NCBI RefSeq assembly: GCF_002127325.2
Contig: NC_035439.2
Location: 138,881,901-138,945,900, forward strand
Direction: 5' to 3'
Length of the DNA: 64,000 nt
DNA from: Helianthus annuus
Taxonomy: Eukaryota; Streptophyta; Magnoliopsida; Asterales; Asteraceae
The notes below the pieces were generated by a model that was given only the letters and a program-made list of their open reading frames with translations, did not search any database and was not told the DNA's origin. Position 1 is the first letter of the stretch. Each line of letters opens with the position of its first letter. Below, piece by piece: positions 1-10,122 of this stretch. The translations under genes and the position numbers were made by a program.

Positions 1-403
1 ATAGGTACGTGCTTCCTTCGAAGCTTCTTTACCTGTCGATCTTCAATCGACAAAGGTTTTTCCACAAATTTTAAGCTCTCATCTATATGCACATCTGTAT
101 GTGGTATTACCAGTGATTCATCAGCGAAGCACTTCTTTAGATTGCAGATGTGGAACACATTGTGAAATCCATTGAGCTCCTCCGGTAAGTTTAACTTATA
201 GGCAACTGACCCGACACGTTCGATAACCTCGAAGGGTCCTATGTATCTCGGGCTTAGTTTGCCTTTCTTACCGAAACGCATCACCCCCTCCAGGGTGATA
301 CTTTAAGCAACACTTTTTCACCTACTTCAAAGTGAAAATCTTTACGCTTTGGATCTGCGTAACTTTTCTGCCTATCTCGGGCAGCCTTGAGACGGTCTAG
401 AAT

Positions 404-1372
404 CTAGACAATCTTGTCCGTTGTTTCGAAGACTATCTCTGGTCCTGATAATTGGACATCTCCAACTTCCGCCCAACAAACGGGCGATCTACACTTTCTA
501 CCGTATAATGCCTCGAAGGGCGCAGCCTTGATGCTGGTATGGTAGCTATTGTTGTAGGAGAATTCGATTAATGGTAGGTTCTTATCCCAACTACCACCCA
601 AATCGATAGCACATGCACGTAGCATGTCTTCTAACGTCTGGATAGTACGCTCACTCTGACCGTCTGTCTGAGGATGGTAAGCCATACTAAAATTCAAACG
701 TGTGCCCAATGATTGCTGGAAACTTTTCCAAAAATGAGACGTGTATCTAGTATCTCGGTCAGAGATAATAGACATAGGTATGCCATGTAAGGCTACAATC
801 TTATCAATGTATAACTGGGCCAACATGTCGGAGCTATAAGTCTCCTTGATGGGTAAGAAATGTGCTGACTTAGTCAGTCTATCAACTATAACCCATATTG
901 TATCATTTCCTTTCCTCGTCTTGGGTAACTTGGTAATAAAATCCATAGTTACACATTCCCACTTCCATTCGGGAAGTTCAGGTTGTTGTAGCAAGCCTGA
1001 CGGCTTTTGATGCTCAGCTTTGACTTGTGCACAAGTCAAGCATTTGGCTACATAAGCGGCTACAGACTTTTTCAAGCCTATCCACCAATAATTTGCCTTT
1101 AGATCCTGATACATCTTATCAGCTCCCGGGTGAACAGAATATTTGGAACTATGGGCTTCCTGGAGGATAACATCTCGTAGTCCTCCATAAATTGGAACCC
1201 ATATTAATCGTAAAATTTCGTCCTTGCTAAGAGTTAACTGCTCCTCAGTTACTCCTAGCTTTTCTTTAGGATAGTTAGCTTCCAAAACAGCTTCCCTCTG
1301 TGCAGCTAACAACCTTTCAATCAAATTATTCTTCACTTCAATGCTCTTAGCATTGATCCGGATGGGTTTCAC
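404..1372 (-). CDS. E1 integrase segment (322 aa)
   Basis: Same frame as the RNase H fragment, after its stop. It contains the H-H-C-C zinc-binding domain (H-S-S-K-Y-S-V-H then C-L-T-C, about residues 72-114) and the DDE core: D in T-M-D-F (about 143), D in I-S-D-R-D (about 203) and E in G-Q-S-E-R-T (about 243). The core looks complete. The first codon is probably not a real start: the ATG replaces a valine codon of E3, and this is an internal polyprotein segment. It ends at a TAG that replaces a glutamine codon. Confidence 0.85.
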   Translation of the reverse strand: MKPIRINAKSIEVKNNLIERLLAAQREAVLEANYPKEKLGVTEEQLTLSKDEILRLIWVPIYGGLRDVILQEAHSSKYSVHPGADKMYQDLKANYWWIGLKKSVAAYVAKCLTCAQVKAEHQKPSGLLQQPELPEWKWECVTMDFITKLPKTRKGNDTIWVIVDRLTKSAHFLPIKETYSSDMLAQLYIDKIVALHGIPMSIISDRDTRYTSHFWKSFQQSLGTRLNFSMAYHPQTDGQSERTIQTLEDMLRACAIDLGGSWDKNLPLIEFSYNNSYHTSIKAAPFEALYGRKCRSPVCWAEVGDVQLSGPEIVFETTDKIV

Positions 1373-1411
1373 CCTTTCTTTTCGACTTAAGGCATCAGCG
1401 ACTATATTCGC

Positions 1412-1684
1412 CTAGCCGGGATGATATCTGATTTCACAATCATAATCATTTAAAGTCTCCATCCAACGGCGCTGCCTCATGTTTAATTCCTTCTGATTAA
1501 ACAGATGTTGAAGGCTCTTATGATCAGAATAGATCACAAACTTGATACCATACAGATAATGCCTCCACAGTTTTAGTGCGAACACAACGACACCCAACTC
1601 CAAGTCATGGGTGGTGTAATTCTTCTCATGCACCTTTAACTGTCTTGAAGCATAGGCAATAACCTTGCCTTTCTGCATAAGCAC
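1412..1684 (-). CDS. E1 RNase H fragment
   Basis: Open piece between two lesions that carries the core of the Ty3 RNase H domain: an acidic residue in the T-H-D-L-E-L-G block and the Y-S-D-H-K-S-L block. The upstream CDAS block lies in a different frame because of the one-base loss near 1687. The piece ends at a TAG that replaces a lysine codon of E3 just before the ADALSR linker. It is a fragment of the E1 polyprotein, not a separate gene. Confidence 0.85.
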   Translation of the reverse strand: MLMQKGKVIAYASRQLKVHEKNYTTHDLELGVVVFALKLWRHYLYGIKFVIYSDHKSLQHLFNQKELNMRQRRWMETLNDYDCEIRYHPG

Positions 1685-1778
1685 ACACCCATGCCAGTGT
1701 GTGATGCGTCGCAGTAAACTACGAACTCTTCAGTACCTTCAGGCAATGTTAGTACAGGAGCGTTGCTTAACTTTTGCT

Positions 1779-4466
1779 TCAGAATATCAAAGGACTCTTG
1801 CTGTTTAGGCCCCAAACGAACATTACCTTCTTCTTGGTCAAGGAAGTTAAGGGCGCAGCAATCCTTGAAAAATTTTCAATGAAACGCCTGTAATATCCTG
1901 CTAATCCTAGGAAACTACGAATCTCTGTAGGCGTCTTTGGCTCTTGCCAATTCATGACAGCTTCAACTTTAGCGGGATCCACTTGGATACCACGCTCGCT
2001 GACAACATGTCCAAGAAATTGGACTTCTCGAAGCCAGAATTCGCACTTAGAGAATTTGGCATAGAGTTTCTCATGATGCAGGAGTTTGAGAATACAACGA
2101 AGGTGTTTCTCATGGTCAGCTCGGTTCTTTGAGTAGATAAGAATATCGTCGATGAAAACGATGACGAATTTGTCTAAGTACGGCTTGCAAACACGATTCA
2201 TGAGATCCATGAATGCAGCCGGTGCATTAGTGAGCCCAAAAGGCATCACTAGGAACTCATAGTGACCATAACGAGTCCTAAATGCGGTTTTATGTACGTC
2301 TTCATCTCTGACTTTCAGTTGATGGTAGCCTGACCTCAAGTCAATCTTCGAGAAATAACTTGCCCCTTGTAACTGATCGAACAAATCGTCGATCCTCGGC
2401 AAAGGATACATATTCTTTATCGTGACTTTATTAAGCTCGCGATAATCGATGCATAGACGCATCGATCCGTCCTTCTTCTTGACAAACAGGACTGGCGCTC
2501 CCCAAGGAGACGAACTAGGTTTGATGAAACCTTTAGCTAGCAGTTCATCCAGTTGGGTCCTCAACTCCTTCATATTGGTTGGTGCTAACCTGTAAGGTGC
2601 TCTAGCAACAGGTGCTGCTCCAGGGATGATATCAATCCTGAATTCCACTTGCCTATCTGGTGGCAAACCAGGTAGATCTTCCGGGAAAACTTCTGGATAT
2701 TCCGAAATGACGGGAATGTCTTCTATCTTCGGTTTTGGCTCTTCAATAATGACTTGTGCCATGTAGATGACACAACCCTTCTTTAAACATTTTGAAGCCT
2801 TGAGCATAGTCACTTGCTCAGGCAATCCATACTGGGTATCTCCCCGAATGGTAAGTGATTCACCAGACGGAGTCTTTATCACCACTTGCTTTCTGTTGCA
2901 GACGATTTGGGCCTGGTTGTGAGATAACCAGTCCATACCCAATACTATGTCAAAACCGGCCAATTTAAAGGGAAGTAGAGATAGAGGAAAAGAGTGGTTC
3001 TTAATGGATATTACACATCCATCTAACACAGTGGAGACGGTTTCTATGGTGCCATCTGCTAGCTCTACCTCATAATTCACATTTAAGGTTTTGACAGGCA
3101 TATTCAGCAATTTGCAAAATTTATGATCTACGAAAGACTTATCAGCGTCTGAATCAAAAAGTACTCTTGCAAAGACATCATTTACAAGGAAGGTACCTGT
3201 GATCACGTTATCGTCTAGCACTGCTTCTTTCGCATCCATCCTGAAGACTCTTGCATTGGTCTTCTTGGCCTCTTCAGGCTTCTTGGCATTTTTAGGGCAG
3301 TTGGTTCTAATGTGCCCCTTCTCGTTGCAACTGTAGCAAGTTGTATCCTTCAGCTTTTTGCAATCCAAGGTCTTGTGGTCCTTGGACTTGCATATCCCGC
3401 AAGCAAATGACTTCGACTGAGTCTGCGAGTTTGATTCGAGTCTGCATTTTCCAAAGTGATGTCTCTTGCAATTCTTGCACTTGGGCTTCTCACCAGACTG
3501 ATGCCCTTCCTTCCTTGACTCAGACCCTCTCTTGTTGTCACCGTTTCCACGGTGCTTCTTGTTCGACCTTCGTGAACTATCATCTTCACGCTTTCTCTTC
3601 TCAGCCTCTTTGTTCCTCAGCGATCTTTGTCTGACCGCATCCAGAGTGAGGGACAAAGATATGTCGGCTACAGATCTAAAGGTCGCTGGCCGAGAGGCCT
3701 TTACGCTTGCCTTTATTTCGGGGGCTAACCCACCAATAAAACGAGCTATCCTTTTTGGCTCCGGGGTTAGCAGATACGGAACCAACCGGGACATTGTGTT
3801 GAAGCTCGTGAGGTAAGCTTGACAGTCAAGGTTCGTCATCACCAACGATAGGAAGTCGGACTCGATCTTTTCAACCTCATGTTGAGGGCAGTAATTTTCC
3901 TTGATGAGAGAAATGAATTCCTCCCATGTCATGCTGTACAAAACAGCCTTCCCCGAGGCCTGAACCAGAGATCTCCACCAAGCCAGGGCCTCGCCCTTGA
4001 ATGATTGTGAAACAAACTTTACCACATCTTTCTCTGCACAACCACTGATGTCCACCACGGTGTCCATCTCGTCTAACCAAGTCATGCAATCTACCGCGCC
4101 CTTCTCCCCAGTGAAATCTCGGGGTTTGCAAGATACGAAATACTTGTAGGTGCAGCCCCTGGCGTGAGATGCATCAGTATACACTTTTTCTGGATGGACA
4201 CTGTTTTCATTGGATGAGTGTTTATCATCGTCCTTTTTAGGCTTAGATGGTGGTTTGCTGTGAGATTTTGAGTGGGTCTTCGGCTTTGAGTGTGGTTTAG
4301 ATATGGTTCTGCTCCGGGACTCAGTGTACTCTTCGTATTGTCGATCCAAGGCTGCCTTAACAGCACCGTCGACAAGAGCTTTTAGTTCAGCGCCCGTCAA
4401 ATGAACCTGGGCGTTATCATATTCATCTTCTTTCGAATGACTATTCTCCTCATTTGGATCAGCCAT
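1779..4466 (-). CDS. E1 Gag-protease-RT open segment (895 aa)
   Basis: Longest open piece of E1. It starts at an ATG with the MADPN N-terminus shared by E2 and E3. The order is an acidic N-terminus, a Ser/Lys/His-rich linker (about 45-90), the Gag capsid-like region with the W-x-L/E-x-x pattern typical of Ty3 Gag (about 110-260), a basic stretch, three CCHC-type zinc knuckles (about 330-395), aspartic protease (active-site D-S-D, about residue 438, normally D-S-G), then RT with the [10 protein letters not shown] block and the FIDD catalytic box (about 790). The three zinc knuckles are CX2CX3HX4C, CX2CX4HX4C and CX2CX4HX4C. The piece ends at a frameshift just after RT. Gag and pol share one frame, as in many plant Ty3 elements. 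Confidence 0.9.
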   Translation of the reverse strand: MADPNEENSHSKEDEYDNAQVHLTGAELKALVDGAVKAALDRQYEEYTESRSRTISKPHSKPKTHSKSHSKPPSKPKKDDDKHSSNENSVHPEKVYTDASHARGCTYKYFVSCKPRDFTGEKGAVDCMTWLDEMDTVVDISGCAEKDVVKFVSQSFKGEALAWWRSLVQASGKAVLYSMTWEEFISLIKENYCPQHEVEKIESDFLSLVMTNLDCQAYLTSFNTMSRLVPYLLTPEPKRIARFIGGLAPEIKASVKASRPATFRSVADISLSLTLDAVRQRSLRNKEAEKRKREDDSSRRSNKKHRGNGDNKRGSESRKEGHQSGEKPKCKNCKRHHFGKCRLESNSQTQSKSFACGICKSKDHKTLDCKKLKDTTCYSCNEKGHIRTNCPKNAKKPEEAKKTNARVFRMDAKEAVLDDNVITGTFLVNDVFARVLFDSDADKSFVDHKFCKLLNMPVKTLNVNYEVELADGTIETVSTVLDGCVISIKNHSFPLSLLPFKLAGFDIVLGMDWLSHNQAQIVCNRKQVVIKTPSGESLTIRGDTQYGLPEQVTMLKASKCLKKGCVIYMAQVIIEEPKPKIEDIPVISEYPEVFPEDLPGLPPDRQVEFRIDIIPGAAPVARAPYRLAPTNMKELRTQLDELLAKGFIKPSSSPWGAPVLFVKKKDGSMRLCIDYRELNKVTIKNMYPLPRIDDLFDQLQGASYFSKIDLRSGYHQLKVRDEDVHKTAFRTRYGHYEFLVMPFGLTNAPAAFMDLMNRVCKPYLDKFVIVFIDDILIYSKNRADHEKHLRCILKLLHHEKLYAKFSKCEFWLREVQFLGHVVSERGIQVDPAKVEAVMNWQEPKTPTEIRSFLGLAGYYRRFIENFSRIAAPLTSLTKKKVMFVWGLNSKSPLIF

Positions 4467-4478
4467 TGTAACTTGAAT

Positions 4479-4490
4479 CTGCTACAGAAG
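4479..4490 (-). promoter_or_regulatory. Candidate 3' splice site before E1 gag
   Basis: On the minus strand a pyrimidine-rich run is followed by CTGTAGCAG, with the AG at 4480-4479, exactly 12 nt before the gag ATG at 4466. The same sequence type at exactly 12 nt is present in E2 (19627) and E3 (59612). It would allow gag-pol to be translated from a spliced RNA lacking the upstream ORF. No transcript is available, so use is inferred. Confidence 0.45.
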
Positions 4491-4797
4491 ATAACGAAAA
4501 AGTTTTATTTAGGAGTTTATTATGGAATTGTCTTTTATGGCAATTCATTAACCATGGTAAACAGAGACCATATCTGGTTAATTTGTTACTCACTTTTATC
4601 TAGGATTTGAACATAACTTATCCTAATTACAAACAATATTGTTAGTGGCATGAAAGCCTAGTCACAAGGACGTTTTTATAATATTAGCCGGGATTACAGA
4701 GAATCAAGGCATGAAGGTTTGAACCGTAGTCCTTTTACCTTTTCTGACAGGGAGTCATAGACTACAACTGCCTTTTGTCTTATATGACAATAGGTAT

Positions 4798-5006
4798 GGC
4801 CCGTAGGCGCTACATCACTAATGGATGTTTAATAAGTTTGGCCCGTAGGCACTACATCACTAATGGATGTTTAATAAGTTTGGCCCGTAGGCACTACATC
4901 ACTAATGGATGTTTAATAAGTTTGGCCCGTAGGCACTACATCACTAATGGATGTTTAATAAGTTTGGCCTGTAGGCATTACATCGCTAATGGATGTTTAA
5001 TAAATG
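4798..5006. repeat. 42-bp tandem repeat, 5 copies (E1 spacer)
   Basis: Copies begin with GGCCCGTAGGC at 4798, 4840, 4882, 4924 and 4966 (the last with a variant start). The unit is 42 bp, so any frame open in one copy stays open, which produces a meaningless ORF. E3 has three copies of about 43 bp (59928-60056) and E2 has one (near 19945). Confidence 0.9.
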
Positions 5007-5402
5007 ATCATCTTCATTGACGATTTAACCCATGATTTATAAATCATTAATTTGGGCTTTGGAATCCTTAAAAGGATTCTTATATAAGAGTGACGCGTGC
5101 GATTTTAACGAATCACATCTGCCATGAACGTTAACATGTTTACAGAGGTTAACTGGGAATCCGAATCTTTTAATCAGGTCTTACCATCTTGGCCAGGTCT
5201 TATAAAGACACCTGGCTAGGTTTCACTCTTAAGATTCTTTACTTAGGCAGATTTAATTTAAAAGGAATGATTTTTGATTTATTTCATATATAATAACAAA
5301 ATGAAATTCATAACATAACATTCCATTACTTATAGTAATGATTACATGCTGCCCTAAACGGGACTTTTAAATAAGTAAATACCTACGCAGAGGTTTATAG
5401 AA

Positions 5403-5535
5403 AAACAAGTCCACGCAGGGACCAATACAAAGATAGATGTCCGCGCAGGGACTAAAAGATAAGTCCACGCAGGAACTGAAAGTAAGTGTCCGCACAGGGA
5501 TTAAACACGATAAATGTCCACGCAGGGAATAAATT
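5403..5535. repeat. About 30-bp tandem repeat, 5 copies (E1 spacer)
   Basis: Units contain AAGTCCACGCAGGGACT or AGTGTCCGCGCAGGGACT, at a period of about 26-31 bp. E2 has six copies (20364-20521) and E3 has four (60446-60550). It lies just downstream of the stop of the extra ORF. Confidence 0.85.
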
Positions 5536-5565
5536 GTAATAGTAATACAACAGTACATAAGGAGA

Positions 5566-6858
5566 CTAATGATCTCGTTTCTTCCTTCCTTTCAGTAGGT
5601 TTGCTAGGCCCTTGAGGAATCCACGATTACTCTTACGTTCTTGTTCGAAGTCTCGTTCCACACGGTTTAGACGGTGGAGTATTTCTTCTTGCTCCGGTGG
5701 AGAAAAACGTGGCTGCTGCGACAGTTGCTGAACCGGAGGTCTAGGAGGTATTGGATACCCATGAGCTGAGTAATCTGGTCTCCAAGAGGTTCCATGGAGA
5801 GCATTGTAATTAGCCGCTACCACGTATGGATCGGCATCATAGTTATAGTTGTAGTGCGTGTGAGTCGGCTGCTCAAACGGATTGTACACGGTGGAACCGC
5901 CGTACGCTGGTATAGGGTTATCATAGCCGGAAGGTGGCGGAGGTGGTGCAACTTGTGCAGAATTCACCTCTGCAGGGTGACCCGAAGGTTCCCCTAATTG
6001 TGGTTCTTCAGGCACTGACGGAAAGTGACTCGCACTCGAGTGGCGAGGGGTGCTGAAATGGAATTCCCCTCCTCGGGTGGACATCCGTGCACCTGATCTC
6101 CTACGCCTTGGCGGATCTGGAATTACTGGTTGAACTGGTGGCGGTGGCGGTGGCGTAACTGCCACGAACCGCGAATCCTCAGAAGGATCCTGTTGCTGCT
6201 GTTGGTCATGAGGCGAGAAGTGATGAGATGGTGTGAAGTACCAATTACATTGGTCAAACCTCGCCTGATAACTGTCGGGACCTTGATAGGGTGTTCCATG
6301 AAAGGATGACCCATCAGAGATCTCGATTGGATGGTTGGGAGTACCCCTTGCAGGCTCGACGGGATCTGTATCCTCGTCCATATCCACTGCATTATCTTCA
6401 GAAAAGTGATCCTCTGGTCCTAAAGGGTTATACCCTATTGGTTCTTGAACATAATCCGCCGGGTTAAACTGTCCTACGAAGAAAGGAGAAGGATCGCCAT
6501 AAGAACGGTGCGAAGCAGATCGCTGGAGAGGTATAAATGATGGTTGAGGGTTATTGGGTTCATTTTCTGAGTTTGGTCCAAAAGAATGACGGTATGAAGG
6601 TGTTGAACTGTGCGAGGTAGAATGTCTTGCAGGTTCAAAGAGGTTACTTCTTCGCCTCTGTGGTTCCTCACTTCTTGTACTGGAAGGAGCTCGCATGTTC
6701 GAAGGTCCGGCCTCGTGATCATTGTGAGTGATCGGCCCTTTGCCTCTTCCTCCTCTTCCTCTTCTAATTGTTGGTGGCTCAAGTATGTGCAATTGTGTCA
6801 TTGAGATTAAACACTTAAGGATAGTGTTTAATTCACTCAACGTTGGCTCTGATACCAA
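5566..6858 (-). CDS. E1 extra ORF upstream of gag (430 aa), unknown function
   Basis: Extra ORF between the primer site and gag, also present in E2 and E3. I do not recognise a known domain. Visible parts are an RG-rich basic patch (about 32-45), a Ser/Pro/Asn-rich acidic region with FIPLQRS and PIEISDGSSFHGTPYQGP blocks, a polyproline run followed by RRRRSG (about 235-260), a Pro/Tyr-rich region, and a charged helix likely to form a coiled coil (about 385-412) ending in a Lys/Arg-rich tail. In the last 42 compared codons E1 and E3 differ by 18 synonymous and 7 replacement changes, which argues for selection on the protein. In E1 the first 27 residues read through the region next to the primer site because 95 bp present in E2 and E3 are missing. 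The ancestral start is an internal ATG before PP-x-I. Ogre/Tat elements are known to carry an ORF before gag; I know of none described for Tekay. Confidence 0.8.
   Translation of the reverse strand: MVSEPTLSELNTILKCLISMTQLHILEPPTIRRGRGGRGKGPITHNDHEAGPSNMRAPSSTRSEEPQRRRSNLFEPARHSTSHSSTPSYRHSFGPNSENEPNNPQPSFIPLQRSASHRSYGDPSPFFVGQFNPADYVQEPIGYNPLGPEDHFSEDNAVDMDEDTDPVEPARGTPNHPIEISDGSSFHGTPYQGPDSYQARFDQCNWYFTPSHHFSPHDQQQQQDPSEDSRFVAVTPPPPPPVQPVIPDPPRRRRSGARMSTRGGEFHFSTPRHSSASHFPSVPEEPQLGEPSGHPAEVNSAQVAPPPPPSGYDNPIPAYGGSTVYNPFEQPTHTHYNYNYDADPYVVAANYNALHGTSWRPDYSAHGYPIPPRPPVQQLSQQPRFSPPEQEEILHRLNRVERDFEQERKSNRGFLKGLANLLKGRKKRDH
6844..6857 (-). promoter_or_regulatory. E1 primer-binding site (tRNA-iMet)
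   Basis: The minus strand reads TGGTATCAGAGCCA, the complement of the 3' end of plant initiator-Met tRNA, starting three bases inside the 5' LTR boundary at 6861. It primes minus-strand DNA synthesis. Confidence 0.95.
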
Positions 6859-7615
6859 CCTGTCACACCCCGATTTCCACGTGTCTCACCGGTGGGGGAT
6901 TACCGTGACGTAGTTGGCAACAATATAGTCAAACCATACAATATATGAATGCACAGCGGAAGCATAAAGATAATTATATTTCAACCATTGTTTGTAATAT
7001 CAAATGTATTACCAATAGTCGAAAAGTATCCACAGGGGATCAAATAAAATATAAGTATTGTTCAACAGACGTAGGCATCTTAAGCTTGCGAGAATCTTTA
7101 TGATGCTAAGGAGAAATATCCAGCCAATTACGATTGGTACCTGCATTTAGTCTTTTTGGGAAAATACGTCAGTTTACACTGGTAAATACATTCAACTGAC
7201 ACTTTTCTAAAATGTTTATTTAAAATTGATTTGAATGCACAAGGCACAAACTCTTTTATAACTTGGGAGAATTATTTAAATTTATAATCTTGTTAACGGA
7301 TTACATGTTCCTTATACGTTCAGTAGCCCGGATCTTGTCCGGGTTAAAGATTAATAGACACACCACATCAACTATTTATGCACTGACGGGTGTACGCCTA
7401 CACTCCGCGCTTAGGTCGTGGCCATTTCGTAAAATGCTGCCAGGGATATCCGGGACATGGTCATTAACCCCCCAAAGGATTTTAAGTAACAAGACTGTTT
7501 AAACGAGCCGATCAAATTTATTCAATTACCCACTCAACGGTGGAGAATTTGATGCCCGATCAAGCGGTATGCTATATACCGTAACCCAAACCCGTATAAC
7601 GGAAAATAAGTTAAA

Positions 7616-7629
7616 AGTATTTACCTTTG
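7616..7629 (-). promoter_or_regulatory. Candidate 5' splice donor in E1 5' LTR
   Basis: The minus strand reads GCAAAG|GTAAATA with GT at 7624-7623, downstream of the predicted transcription start. The same donor-like sequence is at 22757 (E2), 52442 and 62793 (both E3 LTRs). Confidence 0.35.
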
Positions 7630-9242
7630 CAAGTATAAATCCTTAATCGAATAAATTGCAAATAGCTTTTACTGGTCTCCTATTCTGGAACGAAGGTTTA
7701 AAATAACCTATTAGAATCCTAACGGGTCTTTAATTTAGCCGTAGCTTAGACCGGTCAGTTTCAAAGGATAGTTACGGTTTAATCGCGTGAAAGGCGAAAA
7801 CCGTGAATGGAATGTGATTTGGACCCAACAAGTTTGAAGACTTATTTTATATGGGTATAATAACCACACTCTGGATTTTGGGGTCAAAACAATATGGTTT
7901 AACCCGTTTCGGCTAGTTTATGTAAACTAGTTACATAAGCCAAATCGTGCGCGCAAAAGGCGTAACGGGTAACCGTAAGAGTCCTACACTGGTTTCCTAA
8001 GTCAATATGCTTTAAAGAGGTTGTGGTATCAGTAGGATACCTTCCATAATGCCCGTAACGAGTTTAAATCCTTTTTATGCCCCGTAGGGGTATTTCGGTC
8101 ATTTTAAAGATTTATAGAAGAGGTTTCTGAGTTCTACAGGAAATCTGAGTTTCCCGAACAGTTTATAAAGTCTAATATACTTTATTTATTATTTAAAATC
8201 AGTAGCAACTGGAATCGGGTCAAGAGACCTTGTAGAACTCAAGTTATGGTCGAAAAGGGTATATTCGGTAATTACCGAACTGTTGCCATAACCGCAGGTT
8301 ATGAGCAGGTTAAAAATAATTAAAAATCTTTAAAAATCCCAAAATATTATTTTACATCAGTGTGTAAAAGGTTTGGTGTCGAAATCTGGGTTTAGATAGG
8401 CGTTATGCTAATTGCGCTATTTAATTACTAAAGTTTCCGTAATTTGCGCTATTTAGCATAACTCCTATTCTGGACCTCGGATTGACGTGAAATTTTAGGG
8501 CCATGCTTAGAAATCAGTAACCAAGGTTATGGTCCTTTCACATGTCCGAAATTCTCGTTTTAAATTAAAAAGGGCGTTACGGTCGACTTTTAAGCATTTA
8601 ACGGAAAGGTGTAAAAGACTCGGACAAACAACGAACCGGTCACAGAGGGTTATACCATCATGTAACCTGGTCCTAAGAGAGTCCTAAGGCATATCTAAAT
8701 CATACTTTAACGGGTCAGAACTGAAGTCAAAGCAAAAGTCAAAGTTTTGCGACTTTCGGCTCCGAACCGGGTCAAAATGGTAAATGGTCGGATCAAACAA
8801 GCTTAGATTAGTTAATATACTTATTATCATGTTTTATGAGTGTTAAAACAGGTTACACACCATCTACATTACAGATTATGCATGAAATCGTAAAATAGCA
8901 TTTTTGTTGACTTTTTCTAAGCACGTTTGACTCGACATTCGGACTAGTTAGAGTGGGAATCAGAGGGTGCCCCTTTAGGGGTTTAAAGCCCACATGATTA
9001 CCAACATATAACTACCTTTGATTTGACAAACCACTGGACCATTTGTGATTTATCGTAAAGTCAATCGTTAATTACGACGGATTGACTTTTAAGCTAAACT
9101 ATGCAAAAACTAAGCCACAAAAGGGTAGGCATACTTACAGAAGCTTGGTGCACGACTAAGGATGTTAGAAGAATGCTTGAGAGCTTCAGAAATGATCAAG
9201 AAGGCAGGTTTGAGGTGTGTTGAACATTGGTGCAATGCATTG

Positions 9243-9251
9243 CCTTTTATA
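9243..9251 (-). promoter_or_regulatory. TATA box of E1 5' LTR
   Basis: TATAAAAGG on the minus strand. Equivalent boxes are TATAAAAGG at 24372-24380 (E2) and TATAAATAG at 54063-54071 (E3). Transcription would start about 30 bp further along the minus strand. Confidence 0.7.
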
Positions 9252-9430
9252 GTGAAAATTTTGGCAAAAGATCATTACAACTCACTCTACAATGGTTCAT
9301 GGATGATCAGCAGGTGTCCTATAGTGCTAGGGGACATGTAGAGGGCGCCCATGCTTCAATTAATGCATCAATGATCGTTTACAAGCTCAAACATTGAATC
9401 TGTCCAAACTTTCTGCATCTGGGACCTTCA

Positions 9431-9552
9431 CGCGGCCCGCTTTAGGATTCAAGCAACTCAGACGCGGGCCGCCTGAATCCTTAAGTCAGTAAACGAATCT
9501 TCAAATGGCGCGCGGCCCGCATTAGCTCACCCGTTTCCTTAACGCGGCCCGC
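9431..9552. repeat. Four CGCGGCCCGC palindromes in E1 LTR
   Basis: 10-mers at 9431, 9463 (CGCGGGCCGC), 9511 and 9543, in two pairs of 32-bp spacing separated by 48 bp, about 180 bp upstream of the TATA box. The pairs recur in E2 (24551, 24583, 24623, 24655) and E3 (54251, 54284, 54331, 54363). Confidence 0.85.
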
Positions 9553-10096
9553 CTGAGGGTTGATTTCCAAGATTTTCAAATCTTTTGTAATCATTAACCT
9601 GACCTTTCGGTTTCGAAGGGGTAACTTTGCAATTTGGCCCTCGATTAATTACAATTAAGGGCCTCGTGACTTTTACCCGCATCGTTAAGTCACCGGTTAG
9701 TTTAATTACTATCCGAAAAACCTTAACTTTTATTGTTGACGCTTTTAACCCCTCGCATACGAATTTGATCATAACTTTCTCGTTTTAAAACGGAACTTCA
9801 CGAAATTTATATCGTATATTCTAGTGAGCGTATTTTACTGTTACAAAGCCTCGGGTTCGTCAAAGGGTCACTCAGAGGTATAAATTAAACATGTTGACAC
9901 AATTAACCCCTGTAGCTTGTAATCTCTCACTTTCTCCCGCGTTTCGCTCCGTACGATCCATGATTTATTCGTTTGAAGGTACGAGCATCATTTAGGGTTA
10001 CTATACAGTATATTTACCCCTCGTTGACATTTTTAACCCTCGAATTTACATACATTCAAGGTTTGTCAACTTTAGTCCTTTATTTAGTATTTAATA

Positions 10097-10122
10097 CCAC
10101 GTGTAAACTCATGACACGTGTC
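10097..10122. promoter_or_regulatory. Paired G-box near start of E1 LTR U3
   Basis: CCACGTGT (10097-10104) and the palindrome GACACGTGTC (10113-10122), both with the ACGTG core bound by plant bZIP/bHLH factors. The pair is kept at the same place in E2 (25207-25232) and E3 (54956-54981). Confidence 0.6.

Larger units (their letters stand above)
1..4466 (-). pseudogene. E1 gag-pol, broken by frameshifts and stops
   Basis: Complete-looking Gag-protease-RT-RNase H-integrase coding region reading from 4466 downward, broken after RT. Compared with E3 I see a one-base loss near 1808 (end of the RT/RNase H linker), a one-base loss near 1687 inside RNase H, an in-frame TAG near 1411, an in-frame TAG near 402 after the integrase core, and an indel near 290. 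The protease active site reads D-S-D where E2 and E3 read D-S-G. E1 therefore carries several independent lesions and cannot supply its own polymerase functions. Confidence 0.9.
4467..5565 (-). other. E1 spacer between extra ORF and gag
   Basis: About 1.1 kb with no coding evidence. It holds the 42-bp and 30-bp tandem repeats listed separately and a 3'-splice-site-like sequence next to gag. E2 and E3 have spacers of 0.94 and 0.99 kb with the same two repeat types in the same order, so the arrangement is ancestral to the family. Confidence 0.8.

Noticed and set aside
4798..5006. CRISPR-like look of regular repeats with spacing
   Set aside because: The whole 42-bp unit repeats head to tail with no unique spacers, inside a plant retrotransposon.
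4775..5020. 81-codon plus-strand ORF of repeated residues
   Set aside because: Reading of the 42-bp tandem repeat in the E1 spacer, antisense to the element. The other copies have different repeat numbers.
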